Below, piece by piece: positions 31,512 to 41,106 of a DNA stretch of 64,000 bases. The translations under genes and the position numbers were made by a program. The notes under the pieces are model-generated. The model made no database searches, had not been told where the DNA came from, and was given only the letters and a program-made list of their open reading frames with translations. Source of the stretch: an uncultured Lachnospiraceae bacterium (GTDB lineage: Bacteria; Bacillota; Clostridia; Lachnospirales; Lachnospiraceae); assembly GCA_944381615.1 (NCBI GenBank), contig CALWLT010000032.1, forward strand, positions 1 through 64,000. Reading direction: 5' to 3'. The stretch's first letter is position 1. Each line of letters starts with the position of its first letter.

Positions 31512-32311
31512 AAGGAGCGGCGTTTTTGTGCCTGGTCTATTACGGGGTAATCGTGATTTATTCGGGGGCGGCGACTTCGTTCGCCCTGTTCTGGCCGGCG
31601 ATGGCGATCGTGTTTGCGCTTCTGGGCGCCGGTGTTTTCGCCTGCGGCCGCCTGTCATGGCGGATCCCGCCCTGGGTCCCGGTTTCGGCCTGGACGGTGC
31701 TGGGCGCGATCGCGGTGGTGTTTGTGGTTACGGAAGCCCTGATCGGGTGGAAGGCCCTGTTTTCCCCGGCCCGCGCGACGGAATACCTGATCGTGCTGGG
31801 CGCCGGGGTCCGGGGGGAAGAACCCAGCAACTCGCTTCGGAAACGGCTGGATAAAGCCATCGAGTATGTGGAAGAATACCCCAATACGGTGCTGGTGCTG
31901 TCCGGCGGGCGGGGGCCCGGCGAGGAGATCAGCGAGGCGCGGGTCATGTTCGACTATCTGTCCTACAACGGCGTTTCCGCCGCCAATATGCTGATCGAGG
32001 ATCAGTCTTCAGACACCGTGGAAAATATTGCGTTCAGCCGCCGGGTAATCGAGCGGCAGGAGTATAATAAGGCGATGGCGGCGCAGGCGCTTTTGCAGGA
32101 TAATTACCGCCGCCGCTCGGAAAATGACCGCGTGCGCGTCGGCGTGCTGACCAGCAACTACCATCTGTTCCGGGCGGAGGCGATTGCCCGGAAGCAGGGG
32201 ATTGTGAACCCGGTCGGCGTGGCGGCGCCCGGCGATCGGGTGCTCGCCCTGCATCTGTGGGTGCGGGAGGGACTCGCCGTTCTCAAGGATAAATTCCTGG
32301 GACGGATGTAG
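31496..32311 (+). CDS. YdcF/ElyC-like DUF218 membrane protein
   Basis: The 271-residue protein has three or four N-terminal membrane segments, then a DUF218 domain: YLIVLGAGVRGEEPSNSLRKRL, TVLVLSGGRGPGEEISEA and GVLTSNYHLFRAEAIARK. Members such as ElyC and SanA affect envelope integrity, but their reaction is unknown. It overlaps the end of trhP by 16 bases and so belongs to the same transcript. Confidence 0.82.
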   Translation: MFWILEGAAFLCLVYYGVIVIYSGAATSFALFWPAMAIVFALLGAGVFACGRLSWRIPPWVPVSAWTVLGAIAVVFVVTEALIGWKALFSPARATEYLIVLGAGVRGEEPSNSLRKRLDKAIEYVEEYPNTVLVLSGGRGPGEEISEARVMFDYLSYNGVSAANMLIEDQSSDTVENIAFSRRVIERQEYNKAMAAQALLQDNYRRRSENDRVRVGVLTSNYHLFRAEAIARKQGIVNPVGVAAPGDRVLALHLWVREGLAVLKDKFLGRM

Positions 32312-32346
32312 CGCAGGGCGCGGAACATGGGAAAACGGCCGGAAGG

Positions 32347-32436
32347 GATCCGGAGAAGAGATCCAGAGAAGGGATCCGGAGAAGAGATCCGGAAAAGGGA
32401 TCTGGAGAAGAGATCCGGAGGAGGGATCCGGAAAGG
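32347..32436 (+). repeat. 13-bp tandem repeats upstream of the M16 protease gene
   Basis: Seven consecutive units of the form GATCCGGAGAAGA/G (13 bases, last one shorter) run from 32347 to 32436 in the spacer after the YdcF-like gene. Units vary at one to three positions. The array ends 29 bases before the ATG of the protease gene. Confidence 0.85.
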
Positions 32437-32465
32437 CGCGGCCGGCCAGAAGAGGAGAAAGGATT

Positions 32466-35405
32466 ATGACGGCAGGAGAGTGGACTATGACGGGAAAGGA
32501 TTTAACGGCTTACAGGGTAATCCGGGAAAAAGAGGTTAAGGAGCTGAATTCGCAGGGAATGATCCTGGAGCATAAGAAAACGGGCGCCAGGGTGTTCCTG
32601 CTTTCCAATGAAGATGAGAATAAGGTATTCTGCATCGGCTTTCGGACACCGCCGTCCGACAGCACGGGCGTGCCGCACATCCTGGAGCACAGCGTGCTCT
32701 GCGGTTCGGAGAAATTCCCGGTCAAGGATCCGTTTGTGGAGCTGGTCAAGGGATCGCTCAACACGTTCCTCAACGCCATGACGTATCCGGACAAGACGGT
32801 ATACCCGGTGGCCAGCTGCAACGACACGGATTTTCAGAATCTAATGGACGTCTACATGGACGCGGTGCTGCACCCCAATATTTACCGGGAGGAAAAGATT
32901 TTCCGCCAGGAGGGCTGGCACTATGAGATGGAGACGAAGGAGAGCCCCATCACGTTAAACGGCGTGGTCTACAATGAGATGAAGGGGGCGTTTTCTTCTC
33001 CGGAGGGCGTGCTGGAGCGCTGCATCCAGAATACGCTGTACCCGGATACCTGCTACGCGCACGAATCCGGCGGCGCGCCGGAGGCGATCCCGGATCTGAC
33101 CTATGAGGCGTTCCTGGATTTCCACCGGAAATATTATCATCCGTCCAACAGCTTTATCTATCTGTACGGCAATATGGATATGGCTGAGAAGCTCGACTGG
33201 CTGGATCGGGAGTATCTGAGCCATTACGACCGTCAGCCGGTGGATTCGGAGATTCACTATCAGAAGGCGTTTTCCGAGCCGGTGCAGAGGGAGATCTTTT
33301 ATCCCATCACGGAGGACGAGCCGGAGGATCATGCGACCTATCTGTCGGTCAATACGGTCGTGGGCGACGATGTGGATCCGAAGCTTTATCTGGCGTTTCA
33401 GATCCTGGAATACGTGCTTCTGGACGCGCCGGGCGCGGTGCTGAAGAAGGAGCTGGTGGAAGCGGGGATCGGCCAGGACGTGCTGGGGGGCTACGAAAAC
33501 GGGATTTTGCAGCCGTATTTTTCCGTGATTGCCAAGGATGCCGACGGCTGCCAGAAGGGCGAATTCCTGGCGGTGGTCAAGGGGACGCTGCGCCGCCTGG
33601 CAAACGAGGGAATCAACAAAAAGAGCCTGCTGGCCGGGATCAATTATTATGAATTCCGCTGCCGCGAGGCGGATTTCGGAGGCGCGCCGCGGGGGCTGAT
33701 GTACGGCCTGCAGAGCCTGGACAGCTGGCTCTACGGCGGGGATCCGCTGATGCATCTGGAGTACGCAGAGACCTTTGCGTTTTTAAAGAAGGCGGCCGGG
33801 GAAGGGTATTTTGAGGACCTGATCCGGAAGTATCTTCTGGATAACCCGTTTGAGGCGGTCATCGTGGTCAGCCCGAAGAAAAACCTGACGGCGATCGAGG
33901 AGGAGAAGCTGCGGGCCCGGCTGCAGGCGTACCGGGAGACTCTTGCGCCGCAGGAGCTTGAGCGGATGGCGGAGGAGACGCGGGCGTTAAAGGAGTATCA
34001 GGACACGCCGTCCCCGAAGGAGGATCTGGAGAAGATCCCGCTCTTAAAGCGCGAGGATATCGGGAAGGATCCGGAACCGATCTGCCTGGACGTCCGGGAG
34101 GCGGACGGGACGACGGTGCTGGCGCACGAGCTGTTTACCTCCGGGATCGGCTATCTGCGCGTGCTGTTTTCCACGGATCGCGTGCCGTCGGAGGATCTGC
34201 CCTACGTGGGGCTGTTAAAATCGGTGCTGGGCTATGTGGATACCTCGCGGCACAGCTATCAGGATCTGGCGGACGAGATCAATTTAAACAGCGGCGGCCT
34301 CAGCCTGAGTATGCCCATGTATGCGGATTTTGCGGATCCGGAGAAATTCACGGGCCTGTTTGCGGCGGAGATCCGGGTCCTGTATGAAAAACTGGATTTT
34401 GGTTTTGAGGTAATCGGGGAGATCCTGCTGGATTCGATCCTGGATGACGGGAAGCGGCTGGCGGAGATCGTGGCGGAGACGAAATCGAGAAGCCAGATGA
34501 AGCTGAACCAGGCGTCCCACTCGGCGGCCGTCGGGCGGGCGACTTCTTATTTTTCCGCCGGCGCGGCCTTCAGCGACCGCACGGGCGGCATCGGTTTTTA
34601 TCAGTTTCTGGAGGATGCGGCAAAGCATTTCGAGGAGAAGAAGGCTTCGATCATCGCCGGGTTAAAGCGCGTCTCGGCGCTGCTTTTTACGGCGGAAAAT
34701 ATGACGGTCAGCTATACGGCGGACGCCGCCGGGCTTGCGGCGCTGCCCGCATCCCTGGAGCTTCTGAAGAAACGGCTGCCGGCCGGGACGGGGACGCGCT
34801 ACCCCTTCGTCTGGGAGCGCGGCAATCGAAACGAGGGCTTCATGACCTCGTCACAGGTCAATTACGTGGCGCGCTGCGGCACCTTTGCGGGAAGCGGCTT
34901 TTCCTATACGGGGGCGCTAAAGACGCTCAAGCCGATCCTGGGCTATGATTACCTCTGGATCAATGTGCGCGTCAAGGGCGGCGCCTACGGCGTGATGAAC
35001 GGGGCGGGGCGCTCCGGAGAAGGCTATTTTGTCTCTTACCGGGATCCCAACCTGCGGGAGACGAACGAGGTCTTTGAAAAGGTGGTTTCCTATCTGGAGC
35101 AGTTTGACGCCGACGAGCGCGATATGACGAAGTATGTGATCGGGACGATCAGCGATATGGACGCGCCGCTTCTGCCGGCTTATAAGGGAATGCGCGGCGA
35201 TTCGGCGTGGTTTTCGGGCGTGACGGACGAGATGCTTGCCAGGGAGCGCCGGGAGGTGCTTTCCGTGACGCCGGCGGACATCCGCGCGCTGGCGAAGGCC
35301 ATCCGGGCGATTCTTGCCACGGGCAGCCTCTGCGCCATCGGCAACGCGGAGAAGATAAAGGAAAACCGCGGCCTGTTCGGGGAGATTAAGAACCTGTTTA
35401 ACTAA
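32466..35405 (+). CDS. M16C-family metalloprotease (presequence protease/Cym1 type)
   Basis: The 979-residue protein is a full-length two-half M16 protease. The inverted zinc motif is H71-I-L-E-H75 (GVPHILEHSVLCGS) with the distal ligand E171 in NGVVYNEMKGAFSS. The C-terminal half contains GGAYGVMNGAGRSGEGYFVSYRDP, the inactive-domain substrate-binding arginine/tyrosine segment. It should degrade short peptides in a closed chamber. With no signal peptide, it is probably cytoplasmic. AGGAG at 32452-32456 supports ATG 32466; ATG 32487 is also possible. Confidence 0.9.
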   Translation: MTAGEWTMTGKDLTAYRVIREKEVKELNSQGMILEHKKTGARVFLLSNEDENKVFCIGFRTPPSDSTGVPHILEHSVLCGSEKFPVKDPFVELVKGSLNTFLNAMTYPDKTVYPVASCNDTDFQNLMDVYMDAVLHPNIYREEKIFRQEGWHYEMETKESPITLNGVVYNEMKGAFSSPEGVLERCIQNTLYPDTCYAHESGGAPEAIPDLTYEAFLDFHRKYYHPSNSFIYLYGNMDMAEKLDWLDREYLSHYDRQPVDSEIHYQKAFSEPVQREIFYPITEDEPEDHATYLSVNTVVGDDVDPKLYLAFQILEYVLLDAPGAVLKKELVEAGIGQDVLGGYENGILQPYFSVIAKDADGCQKGEFLAVVKGTLRRLANEGINKKSLLAGINYYEFRCREADFGGAPRGLMYGLQSLDSWLYGGDPLMHLEYAETFAFLKKAAGEGYFEDLIRKYLLDNPFEAVIVVSPKKNLTAIEEEKLRARLQAYRETLAPQELERMAEETRALKEYQDTPSPKEDLEKIPLLKREDIGKDPEPICLDVREADGTTVLAHELFTSGIGYLRVLFSTDRVPSEDLPYVGLLKSVLGYVDTSRHSYQDLADEINLNSGGLSLSMPMYADFADPEKFTGLFAAEIRVLYEKLDFGFEVIGEILLDSILDDGKRLAEIVAETKSRSQMKLNQASHSAAVGRATSYFSAGAAFSDRTGGIGFYQFLEDAAKHFEEKKASIIAGLKRVSALLFTAENMTVSYTADAAGLAALPASLELLKKRLPAGTGTRYPFVWERGNRNEGFMTSSQVNYVARCGTFAGSGFSYTGALKTLKPILGYDYLWINVRVKGGAYGVMNGAGRSGEGYFVSYRDPNLRETNEVFEKVVSYLEQFDADERDMTKYVIGTISDMDAPLLPAYKGMRGDSAWFSGVTDEMLARERREVLSVTPADIRALAKAIRAILATGSLCAIGNAEKIKENRGLFGEIKNLFN

Positions 35406-35474
35406 GCCGCGAAGCGGTCCGGAGAGGAAGAAGCGGCCGGCCGGGCGGACGGCCGGAAAGAAAAAGGAGTACAG

Positions 35475-36392
35475 ATGACGGATACGAATGAAAAGGAATA
35501 TAAATCGGGCTTTGTCACGCTGATCGGGCGGCCGAACGTGGGAAAATCGACGCTGATGAATCATCTGATCGGCCAGAAGATCGCGATTACCTCGGAAAAG
35601 CCGCAGACGACGCGCAACCGGATTCAGACGGTTTATACGGATGAGCGGGGGCAGATTATTTTCCTGGACACGCCGGGGATCCACAAGGCGAAAAACAGGC
35701 TGGGCGAATACATGGTAAGCGTGGCGGAGCACACCCTGAAAGAGGTGGATGTGATCCTGTGGCTGGTGGAGCCGACGACGTTTATCGGCGCCGGGGAGCG
35801 GCATATTGCCGAACAGCTGGCGCGGGTCAAAACGCCGGTGCTGCTGATTATCAACAAGATCGACACGGTAAAGAAGGAGGAGATCCTGACCGCGATCGCC
35901 GCCTACAAGGATATCCTTGATTTTGCCGAGATCATTCCCGTCTCGGCGCTTAAGGCGACCAATCTGGAGGACGTGAAGGCCAGTATTTTCAAATATCTGC
36001 CGGCCGGCCCGCAGTTTTACGACGAGGATACGGTAACGGATCAGCCGATGCGCCAGATTGCGGCGGAGCTGATCCGCGAGAAGGCGCTGCGGATGCTGGA
36101 CGACGAGATCCCGCACGGGATCGCGGTGGTCATCGATCAGATGAAGGAGCGGCGGGACGGGCTGGTGGACATCGAGGCTTCCATCGTCTGCGAGCGGGAA
36201 TCCCACAAGGGGATTATCATCGGGAAGGGCGGCGCGATGCTCAAGCGGATCGGGACGGCGGCGCGCACGGAGATCGAGAACCTGATGGATGCCAGGGTCA
36301 ATCTGAAGCTGTGGGTCAAGGTGCGCCGGGAGTGGCGCGACAGCGATCTCTACATGAAAAATTACGGGTATAATCCGAAGGACATCGGATAG
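35475..36392 (+). CDS. era: GTPase Era
   Basis: The 305-residue GTPase has the Era layout. G1 GRPNVGKST is at residues 18-26, switch I KPQTTRNRI follows, then DTPG at 65-68 and NKID, and a C-terminal KH domain with IIIGKGGAMLKRIG. Era binds 16S rRNA and assists 30S assembly. AAGGAG precedes the ATG. It leads into recO with 20 bases between them. Confidence 0.95.
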   Translation: MTDTNEKEYKSGFVTLIGRPNVGKSTLMNHLIGQKIAITSEKPQTTRNRIQTVYTDERGQIIFLDTPGIHKAKNRLGEYMVSVAEHTLKEVDVILWLVEPTTFIGAGERHIAEQLARVKTPVLLIINKIDTVKKEEILTAIAAYKDILDFAEIIPVSALKATNLEDVKASIFKYLPAGPQFYDEDTVTDQPMRQIAAELIREKALRMLDDEIPHGIAVVIDQMKERRDGLVDIEASIVCERESHKGIIIGKGGAMLKRIGTAARTEIENLMDARVNLKLWVKVRREWRDSDLYMKNYGYNPKDIG

Positions 36393-36412
36393 CGGCAGGC
36401 GGAGGCGGCGCG

Positions 36413-37060
36413 GTGCGGGATCTGATAAAAACCACGGGGATGGTCCTGATGGCGTCCCCGGCGGGCGAATACGATAAGCGCCTTGTGATCCTCACGAGGG
36501 AGCGGGGCAAGATTACGGCGTTTGCGCGGGGCGCAAAGCGGACGGGCAGCCTTCTGCGCGCGCCGAGCCGCCCGTTTGCGTTCGGCGCCTTTACGCTGTC
36601 AGAGGCGCGGGAGGCCTATAACCTTTACGGGGCGGAGATCAGCAATTATTTCGAGTGGCTGGAGCGCGACGTGGAGAGCGCCTGCTACGCCTCGTACTTT
36701 GCGGAATTTGCCGCCTACTACGGGCGGGAGGGGATCGAGGGAGGCGAGATGCTTCTGCTTCTCTATCAGTCGCTGCGCGCGCTGCAGAAGGAAGCTCTTC
36801 CCAACCGGCTGGTGCGGCGGATCTATGAGCTGCGGATCATGGCGGTCAACGGCGAATACACGAAGGAGCCGCCGCTTGAGACGGGCGATTCGGCCCGTTA
36901 TGCCTGGGAATACGTGATCGCGGCCCCGCTGGAGAAGCTTTACACGTTTATCTTAAACGAGGAATCGTTCCGGGAATTTGAGGCCTGCGTGGAGAGAAAC
37001 ATGCGCCGTCACATCGACCGGGAATTTCATTCCCTGGAGATCCTGCGCGCCATGTTTTAG
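36413..37060 (+). CDS. recO: DNA repair protein RecO, short form without zinc cysteines
   Basis: The 215-residue product begins with the OB-fold of RecO (TTGMVLMASPAGEYDKRLVILTRERGKITAFARGAKR) and continues with the helical domain. RecO loads RecA with RecR onto SSB-coated DNA. Many Firmicute RecO proteins are about 250 residues with a four-cysteine zinc site, but the region after LRIMAVNGEY here has no such cysteines. It starts at GTG 36413 with a CGGAGG 7 bases upstream. Confidence 0.85.
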   Translation: MRDLIKTTGMVLMASPAGEYDKRLVILTRERGKITAFARGAKRTGSLLRAPSRPFAFGAFTLSEAREAYNLYGAEISNYFEWLERDVESACYASYFAEFAAYYGREGIEGGEMLLLLYQSLRALQKEALPNRLVRRIYELRIMAVNGEYTKEPPLETGDSARYAWEYVIAAPLEKLYTFILNEESFREFEACVERNMRRHIDREFHSLEILRAMF

Positions 37061-37084
37061 CCGGACGAAGGAGAGGAGAAGCGG

Positions 37085-38524
37085 ATGAAGAAAAAAACGG
37101 ACGGGATGCTGGCGCTTTTTTTCAGCTTTTTCTTTTTCCTCTGGTTTCTGATCCTGTGCCGGGAGCCGAAGGGGGACACGGTGCGCTTCCTGCAGTTTCT
37201 GGAGCAGACGCCGGCTTTGGAGCTTCTGCGGGAACGCCTGGCGTCCGAGACGACGCGGGTCATTTTAGAGGCGATTCTCTTTTTCTTTCTGCAGCGGCAC
37301 TGGCTCTTATTTGCCCTTGCCAACGCGGCTGTTACGGCGCTTGCGATCCGGCTTCTGGGCCGTCTGTCGGATCGGCTGGGAAGGGCGTGCGCGCTGCCGG
37401 CATCGGAGGAGCGGGCCCCTCTGCTGCTCATGACGTTTCTGTTTTTCCTCTATCCGCTGGAGGATCTGGCGGCGGCGGGGATTCCCCCGACGTTTATCAA
37501 TTACGTCTGGCCTTCCGCGTTCGGCCTTTTGGCGCTCTGGCCGGTAGCGGATCTGCTTGCGGGAAAACGGGAGCGGATTCCGGCTCCCTGGCTGGCCGCG
37601 TCGCCGGTCCTGATTCTGATTGCGGGAAATATGGAGCAGATGGCGGCCATCCTGACCGGCGCGCTGACCGGCGCGGCGGGGTATTACGCCGCCAAGAATT
37701 ACGCCGTCAGACAGCTTGCCCCGGGGAACGGGTCGGCTGGCGGCGCGGAGAACGGCGCGGATCGGAAAGCCCGCCGGGACAGTCTGGCGGCGCTTTTGTT
37801 CCTGGATATGCTGGCGGCGCTTTCGCTTCTGTTTCATCTGCAGGGGGGGAATGCGGCGCGCATGGAGCTTTCCATCCGCACCTACTGGCCCGGGTTTGAG
37901 CGGCTGACGGTGCTGGAAAAGCTGGGAAACGGTGTGTTTTCGACGATGAACCACCTGCTCTCGATCCCCAATCTGATCGTGCTGAGCGCGGCGTTTTTGC
38001 TGTTTCTGCTGGCGGTAACCGGCCGGGGTAAGGGCCGCCTTCTCAGGGCGGCGGGAACGCTTCCGTTTCTGTGGGAGCTTCTGGTGCTGGCGCTGAAGGC
38101 GGGAGAGGTCCTCACGGGGAAGCAGCTGCTTTTCTGGCTAAACGGGGTGGATGATCCGTATACGGATGCGGCGCTCTGTCCGGCCGGTGCAGGGACGGCG
38201 CTTTCTTTGCAGGCGCTGGTTTTGCTGGCCGCGTTTATCTTCATCCTGGCGATGGCAGAGACGGGGACGGGAAAGCTTCTGCTGGCGGGAATCCTGGCGC
38301 TGGGCTTTGCCAGCCGGGTTATGCTGGGATTTTCGCCGACGCTCTTCGCCTCGCACACGAGGACGTTTTATTATCTGTACCTGGCGCTTCTGCTCGTGCA
38401 GGGGGCGCTGGCCGCGCGCCTCTGGCGGCAGTCGCCGCGGGCGTACTGGCTGTTTTTCGGGACGGCGGCGGCCGCGGGAACCGTGAATTTTATCCGCATG
38501 GCGCTGAAAGCCGCGGCGCTGTGA
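37085..38524 (+). CDS. Polytopic membrane protein, DUF6056-like
   Basis: The 479-residue protein has about twelve membrane segments, with an early extracytoplasmic loop (REPKGDTVRFLQFLEQTPALELLRE) and charged residues at segment ends such as RRHW-like QRHWLL. The topology resembles GT-C-type or DUF6056 proteins found next to surface polysaccharide genes, but no catalytic motif can be named. GGAGAGGAG precedes the ATG. It starts 25 bases after recO and is followed by an acyltransferase gene. Confidence 0.6.
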   Translation: MKKKTDGMLALFFSFFFFLWFLILCREPKGDTVRFLQFLEQTPALELLRERLASETTRVILEAILFFFLQRHWLLFALANAAVTALAIRLLGRLSDRLGRACALPASEERAPLLLMTFLFFLYPLEDLAAAGIPPTFINYVWPSAFGLLALWPVADLLAGKRERIPAPWLAASPVLILIAGNMEQMAAILTGALTGAAGYYAAKNYAVRQLAPGNGSAGGAENGADRKARRDSLAALLFLDMLAALSLLFHLQGGNAARMELSIRTYWPGFERLTVLEKLGNGVFSTMNHLLSIPNLIVLSAAFLLFLLAVTGRGKGRLLRAAGTLPFLWELLVLALKAGEVLTGKQLLFWLNGVDDPYTDAALCPAGAGTALSLQALVLLAAFIFILAMAETGTGKLLLAGILALGFASRVMLGFSPTLFASHTRTFYYLYLALLLVQGALAARLWRQSPRAYWLFFGTAAAAGTVNFIRMALKAAAL

Positions 38525-38613
38525 ACCAGACAGGGCAAGGAAATCAGACAAAGCAAGGGAACCGGACAGGGCAAAAGAACCGGACAGAGCGGGTAAAGCG
38601 GACCGAATAAAGA
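38524..38613 (+). repeat. 18-bp tandem repeats after the membrane protein gene
   Basis: Five consecutive 18-base units start at 38524, 38542, 38560, 38578 and 38596, of the form AACCGGACAGGGCAAAAG with variation. The array begins at the stop codon of the preceding gene and ends 72 bases before the acyltransferase ATG. Confidence 0.8.
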
Positions 38614-38685
38614 AAGCGCGCTGCGGCGGGATGAAAAGAACGGAGCGGACGCTTAGGACGCGGCGGATGGGGAAAGGGGGCGCGG

Positions 38686-39717
38686 ATGATGATGAACGAG
38701 GATGCGTTCCGGAAGAAAATTACCTGGTTTAATTTTGTGTGCTGCCTTCTGGTTATCTGGAACCACGCCGGCAACGCGGAGCTGTTTTTCCCGGGGATAG
38801 CGGCGGACGCGCCGCTGATGCGCCTGCAGTACCGGGTAACGCCGGAGCTGATCCGCGTCAACATCCCCTGTTTTCTGATGCTCTCGGGGTATCTGTTTTA
38901 CCGCAATTTTACGCCGGATCAGCTGGCGGGGAAATGGAAGCGCCGCGTGCATTCGCTGCTGATCCCGTATCTGCTCTGGAATGCGCTGTATTATGCGGCG
39001 TATCTGGCCGCGAGCTATCTGGACGTGCTGCAGGGGATCATCAACCGGACGGGGCTTGCGTTTACGCTGTCCGGCGCGCTGCGGGCGATTGTGAAGTATG
39101 AATTTAATCCGGTGTTCTGGTTTATGTATCAGCTTCTGTGGCTGGTCCTTCTGGCGCCGGTTCTGTATTTCTTTTTAAAGGGCGTTTGGCGGGGGGGCTT
39201 ATTCCTGGCGGCGCTGACCGCCGCGGTTTTTGCCGGGGTTTCCCTGCCGGAGCTGAATCTGGACGCGGTGCTGTATTACAGCGCGGCCGCGTATGCGGCG
39301 CTGCATTTGCGAAACGCCGCGGAAGCGCCGTGGAACCGGCGGCGTTTCGCCTGCGGGGCGGCGCTTCTGGGGCTCGGCTTACTGATAAGCCGGCCCTATT
39401 ATACGGATTATTTTGTGCCGGGCATCGTTTTCTATCAGCTCTTTGCGTCGGTCGGTTTCTGGCTGATGGTCCCGGAAAAGCGGCTGGGAAAAATCCGGCC
39501 GGTCATGACCATGACCTTTTTTATCTATGCCTTTCATTTTATCCCGGTGCGCTTTCTCAACAAGGCGGCGGCGCTTCTCTTTCCGGGAAATGAGGCCGTC
39601 TGCCTTGTCCTGTTTGCACTGATGCCCCTGATCGCCGTGCTCTGCTGCCGGCTGGCGGCCGGGCTGCTTTCGCGCTTTCTGCCGCGCGTCTTTGGCGTGC
39701 TGAGCGGAGGGCGCTGA
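38686..39717 (+). CDS. Membrane acyltransferase family 3 (OafA-like)
   Basis: The 343-residue protein has ten or so membrane segments and the acyltransferase-3 start: WFNFVCCLLVIWNHAGN with the catalytic-type histidine, then VNIPCFLMLSGYLFYRNF and RRVHSLLIPYLLWNALYY. Family members move acyl groups, usually acetyl, across the membrane onto surface sugars or lipids. Three ATG codons lie in a row at the start. Confidence 0.8.
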   Translation: MMMNEDAFRKKITWFNFVCCLLVIWNHAGNAELFFPGIAADAPLMRLQYRVTPELIRVNIPCFLMLSGYLFYRNFTPDQLAGKWKRRVHSLLIPYLLWNALYYAAYLAASYLDVLQGIINRTGLAFTLSGALRAIVKYEFNPVFWFMYQLLWLVLLAPVLYFFLKGVWRGGLFLAALTAAVFAGVSLPELNLDAVLYYSAAAYAALHLRNAAEAPWNRRRFACGAALLGLGLLISRPYYTDYFVPGIVFYQLFASVGFWLMVPEKRLGKIRPVMTMTFFIYAFHFIPVRFLNKAAALLFPGNEAVCLVLFALMPLIAVLCCRLAAGLLSRFLPRVFGVLSGGR

Positions 39718-39849
39718 CGCGCCGCGAAGCGGTTTGCGGGCAGATGCCGGTGTTCAGAGTAAAGAGCTGCGGGCGCGGACAGTCACGTCCGCAGTTCGGG
39801 CGGGAAGCGCGTTCAGGCGCGCCCGGGGCGTGCCAGTTCGCGCCGCGCG

Positions 39850-41040
39850 TCAGGCGGCCTTGCCGGTGAATGCGTTCAGCCGCGTGCGGACATTTTCCTG
39901 CAGATTGCGGTAGAAAAACTGATAATCGTACAGATGATAGATGCCGTCTTCAAAGATCGGGAGGCCGGCGGGGTAGTCTTCGGGGGTTACGTCGGGCACC
40001 TTGAGCGCGCCGCGCGCCGGATCAAGGTACGCGCCGGTCAGCTGCGGGATCTCGGTCGTGATTTCCCCGCTGTAATCAGTAAAGCAGGCGCCGAGGTTTA
40101 GCTCCTTTCCGGCGGGCGTGGAATCCGTCTTCCAGTTGAGAGGGTTGATGGCGTGCGTCTTCGTGCCGGCCGGGATCATCAGGGAATCGTCGATTCCCTC
40201 GGCTTCGCTGTTGAAGGAGATAATGACGCCGGTATCGTCTTCGCCGGACGCCATCTTAAGCTGAGGGTAGGCCTCCAGCTCTTCGTCGGTAATCCGCCAG
40301 CCGATGGCATAGCAGGCGACCAGCTGATCCAGGCGTTCTTCCCCGCCGAAGCATTCTTTCATCAGGCGGATGCACATGTCCGCGCCCTGGGAAAATCCGG
40401 CCAGGATAAGCGGCCGCTCTTCCTCGCGGCAGTTGTCCCAGTAGTATTCAAAGGCGTCCTCTACGTCTTCGTAGGCCAGGGAGAGGAAAAGTTCCTGCGC
40501 GTCGGCGGGCAGCTCGTAGACGTTTAGACCGGCCTGCCGGTAGTAGGGGGCGAAGAAACGGGCGTCTTCGTCGTAGATGCCCATCTCCATGCGCGTGGCG
40601 CCCACGAAGCTCTCCTTCGCGTCTTCATCGTCCAGCGGCATGAGGAAAGAATCGTCCGTCCCGCCGTATACGGTGGGGCAGACAAAGAAAACGTCGGCCG
40701 CGGCGTTTTCATCCCCTTCTCCGAGGAAGGCCCAGCTGGCGGGATCGGAATAATCGACGGGGTCGTCCGTCTTGCCGGCGAGAAAGATAGAGGTCGGGCC
40801 GTCCGCGCCGCCGATGACGGAGACGGCGTTTTCTTCTGCGGATGTTTCCGGGGCGGCGGACTCGGAGCCAGGGGCCGGTGTCCCTTCGCCGGCGGGAGCG
40901 GCCGTTTCCGGGGCGGCGGAAGAATGGGCGGCGGCGGACTCGGAGCCGGGGGCCGGTTCGTTTCCTCCGCAGCCGGAAGAAAGCGGGGCCAGGCAGAGAA
41001 CGGCGCCCAGACAGATGAGAGCGGGAAATTGGAACTTCAT
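39850..41040 (-). CDS. Lipoprotein with DUF3089 alpha/beta-hydrolase domain
   Basis: The 396-residue protein has a signal peptide ending LAPLSSGC (lipid on C24), then a low-complexity Ala/Pro/Glu linker. A short segment follows, IGGADGPTSIFLAGK at residues 76-90, like a stretch found in Na+-translocating decarboxylase beta-family proteins. The DUF3089 hydrolase domain (DVFFVCPTVYGG, ILAGFSQGADMCIRLM with nucleophile S217, and a late THAINPLNW) comes last. It is probably an esterase or peptidase on the cell surface. AGGAGG precedes the ATG; TATAAT with an extended TG at 41107-41112 (minus strand) is the likely -10. Confidence 0.8.
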   Translation of the reverse strand: MKFQFPALICLGAVLCLAPLSSGCGGNEPAPGSESAAAHSSAAPETAAPAGEGTPAPGSESAAPETSAEENAVSVIGGADGPTSIFLAGKTDDPVDYSDPASWAFLGEGDENAAADVFFVCPTVYGGTDDSFLMPLDDEDAKESFVGATRMEMGIYDEDARFFAPYYRQAGLNVYELPADAQELFLSLAYEDVEDAFEYYWDNCREEERPLILAGFSQGADMCIRLMKECFGGEERLDQLVACYAIGWRITDEELEAYPQLKMASGEDDTGVIISFNSEAEGIDDSLMIPAGTKTHAINPLNWKTDSTPAGKELNLGACFTDYSGEITTEIPQLTGAYLDPARGALKVPDVTPEDYPAGLPIFEDGIYHLYDYQFFYRNLQENVRTRLNAFTGKAA

Positions 41041-41106
41041 ACGATATATCCTCCTGTGCGTTTGTTATTATTTATAGAAGCAGTCCGTTTGTCCTGCGAC
41101 AGGCTG

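Noticed and set aside
30114..31658. 514-codon minus-strand open frame
   Set aside because: It is antisense to trhP and its neighbours, with no motif or ribosome site.
34917..36206. 429-codon minus-strand open frame
   Set aside because: It spans the end of the M16 gene and most of era on the opposite strand; both sense genes are certain.
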